Positions 63,224 through 64,000 of a DNA stretch of 64,000 nt are shown piece after piece (the first letter of the stretch is position 1; every line of letters starts with the position of its first letter). Under the pieces are notes generated by a model, which searched no databases, had not been told where the DNA came from, and saw nothing but the letters and a program-made list of their open reading frames with translations. The translations under genes were made by a program, and so were the position numbers. The DNA comes from JABDMH01 sp050298535 (GTDB lineage Bacteria > Bacteroidota > Bacteroidia > Chitinophagales > Saprospiraceae), in assembly GCA_050298535.1 (NCBI GenBank), contig JBNKUI010000089.1:1-64000 (forward strand), given 5' to 3'.

Positions 63224-63375
63224 CGCTGATCAGGTGCGAATAGTTCTTACCGAATGGGGGAGTAGCAAGAGACATCAAAAGTATAGATTAGCTACGATAA
63301 GGTAACACAATTCGTTCTCTCGACAAAGAGTGGTGGAGAAATAGTAATGATCCAGGAGAGTGGTAACGAAGTTGC
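63224..63375 (+). repeat. Dispersed intergenic repeat, copy 5 (longest)
   Basis: Carries both halves seen separately elsewhere: CGCTGATCAGGTGCGAATAG and GAATGGGGGAGTAGCAAGAG as at 58308 and 59445, plus AAGGTAACACAATTCGTTCT and GAGAAATAGTAA as at 60535. Confidence 0.7.
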
Positions 63376-63434
63376 TATCTCGTGGTAGCGCATAGAGGTG
63401 ATTATCAAGTCACTGCCTTACACAGTACTTTTAT

Positions 63435-63681
63435 TCAGTAATCCGGTTGACTCCTGAATACACGCTCACGCTCGCATTCCTCTTGACGGACATACACAAT
63501 GGATGATAGCTCCTCGTCATTTTGACTAAGAGCCATTTCCAGTGTGCCTCCTCTGTCTCGGACTCGACGTCTGTAGGTCTTTACCGTGTTTCTGGCTATG
63601 TGTAGTCTCCTTGATCGATTGGGTCTCCAGGTACGTTTCTATTATCAGTCTTACTTGATCGATACGGTTCAATTTTCCCAT
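63435..63681 (-). pseudogene. Truncated, frameshifted IS21-type transposase istA
   Basis: From ATG 63679-63681 the minus strand reads MGKLNRIDQVRLIIETYLET, then shifts frame to RLHIARNTVKTYRRRVRDRG, GTLEMALSQNDEELSS and ERERVFRSQPDY before a stop. This is the N-terminus of an IstA-type transposase with its helix-turn-helix (normally 300-500 aa), cut to about 80 residues and broken by one frameshift. No istB follows. With the terminal repeats at 63742-63845 it marks the end of a dead IS21 element. Confidence 0.75.
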
Positions 63682-63741
63682 GTTCATCCGAGTTAATACC
63701 CATGAACTTGGTGATTATTTACGTATGTCATCCACGTCCTT

Positions 63742-63845
63742 GGGGGGGCAATCCATCCGGAATGTTATTAACACCTAGGGGGGCAAACCTGCCGGAATAG
63801 GTAGGTCAAAGCAAATCGGAATAGGGGGGTCAATACGGCCGGAAT
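63742..63845 (-). mobile_element. IS21-type terminal repeats
   Basis: Four direct repeats of about 22 bp, each of the form GGGGGG(G/T)CAA....CCGGAAT, occur at 63742, 63778, about 63802 (weak) and 63824, just upstream of the istA remnant. IS21 ends carry such multiple transposase-binding sites. Confidence 0.7.
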
Positions 63846-63889
63846 CTCCAATCATATGGTTTTTCGGGACATATAAATTAATTATGCAG

Positions 63890-63897
63890 TATCTTTG
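63890..63897 (+). promoter_or_regulatory. Candidate Bacteroidota -7 box
   Basis: TATCTTTG fits TAnnTTTG and lies 38 bp upstream of the ATG at 63935. There is no clear TTG at the -33 position. Confidence 0.4.
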
Positions 63898-63934
63898 AAA
63901 AATAAACATCCGAATATCGACTTACCTTTCAGAA

Positions 63935-64000
63935 ATGAAGTACAAGGAATTCATTAAGACACATTTAGATGACTCAGACTTTCTGGAGAATTGTGATAAG
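63935..64000 (+). CDS. Start of a gene cut by the window edge
   Basis: ATG 63935 opens a frame of 22 codons reaching the last base (MKYKEFIKTHLDDSDFLENC). A promoter-like box lies upstream. Too little is visible to name the family; it could be a transposase-type or housekeeping protein. Confidence 0.55.
   Translation, partial: MKYKEFIKTHLDDSDFLENCDK

Larger units (their letters stand above)
62992..63434. other. Intergenic stretch
   Basis: No gene. It holds a hairpin (63026-63051) and dispersed-repeat copy 5 (63224-63375). Confidence 0.55.

Overview
The window comes from a Bacteroidota chromosome, most likely a marine or environmental member of the Saprospiria (Lewinella/Haliscomenobacter type). 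The evidence is: several very large secreted proteins ending in type IX secretion (T9SS) C-terminal sorting domains, SprB-type and HYR-like adhesin repeats, DUF2911, DUF4956 and DUF6090 proteins, LytTR/LytS signalling, a sigma/anti-sigma/CHAT locus, moderate GC and sparse Shine-Dalgarno sites. No rRNA, tRNA or CRISPR array was recognised.

Layout. 1-11 kb: the 3' part of a T9SS-sorted surface protein, a P-domain protein with eight tandem repeats of about 140 aa, a heavily decayed minus-strand pseudogene, a 1236-aa T9SS adhesin, and two further gene remnants. One remnant is a broken copy of part of the beta-barrel gene found 4 kb away. 11.5-14.7 kb: a LytS-type kinase/LytTR regulator pair and a DUF2911-TPR exported protein.

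15.0-29.4 kb is the most interesting unit. Five genes on one strand, with start/stop overlaps or 4-base gaps, encode an outer-membrane-type beta-barrel protein, a 1516-aa exported beta-rich protein, a fibronectin-III protein, an 1818-aa exported giant and a 157-aa protein. The giant carries a TANFOR-like N-terminus, a metzincin-like HExxH protease motif, a pre-toxin-like linker and a C-terminal nuclease-like tip. I read this as a polymorphic toxin exporter/toxin/immunity operon. GC drops from about 55% to about 30% exactly at the toxin tip and immunity gene. Downstream lie six copies of a 25-bp palindrome, an orphan coding fragment between two of them, and a 206-bp tandem duplication that copied the tail of the neighbouring gene.

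30.1-37.5 kb holds a 2440-aa minus-strand adhesin with plant-type leucine-rich repeats, SprB repeats (two DNA units of exactly 543 bp) and a T9SS tail. 38-44 kb: a DUF4956 membrane protein, then an ECF sigma factor, an anti-sigma/TPR membrane protein and an AT-rich gene of unknown function, facing a 982-aa TPR-CHAT protease-like protein. 44.4-56.6 kb is mixed metabolism and signalling: S74 autoprotease-tailed secreted protein, GH3 glucosidase, SDR, Reg_prop protein, DUF6090 protein, alpha/alpha-barrel lipoprotein, DinB, CFA-type methyltransferase and metallophosphoesterase.

56.6-64 kb is gene-poor. It has three more DUF6090 paralogues, a few small exported or membrane proteins, at least three families of intergenic repeats, and a truncated IS21-type istA with its terminal repeats. 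A new gene begins in the last 66 bases.
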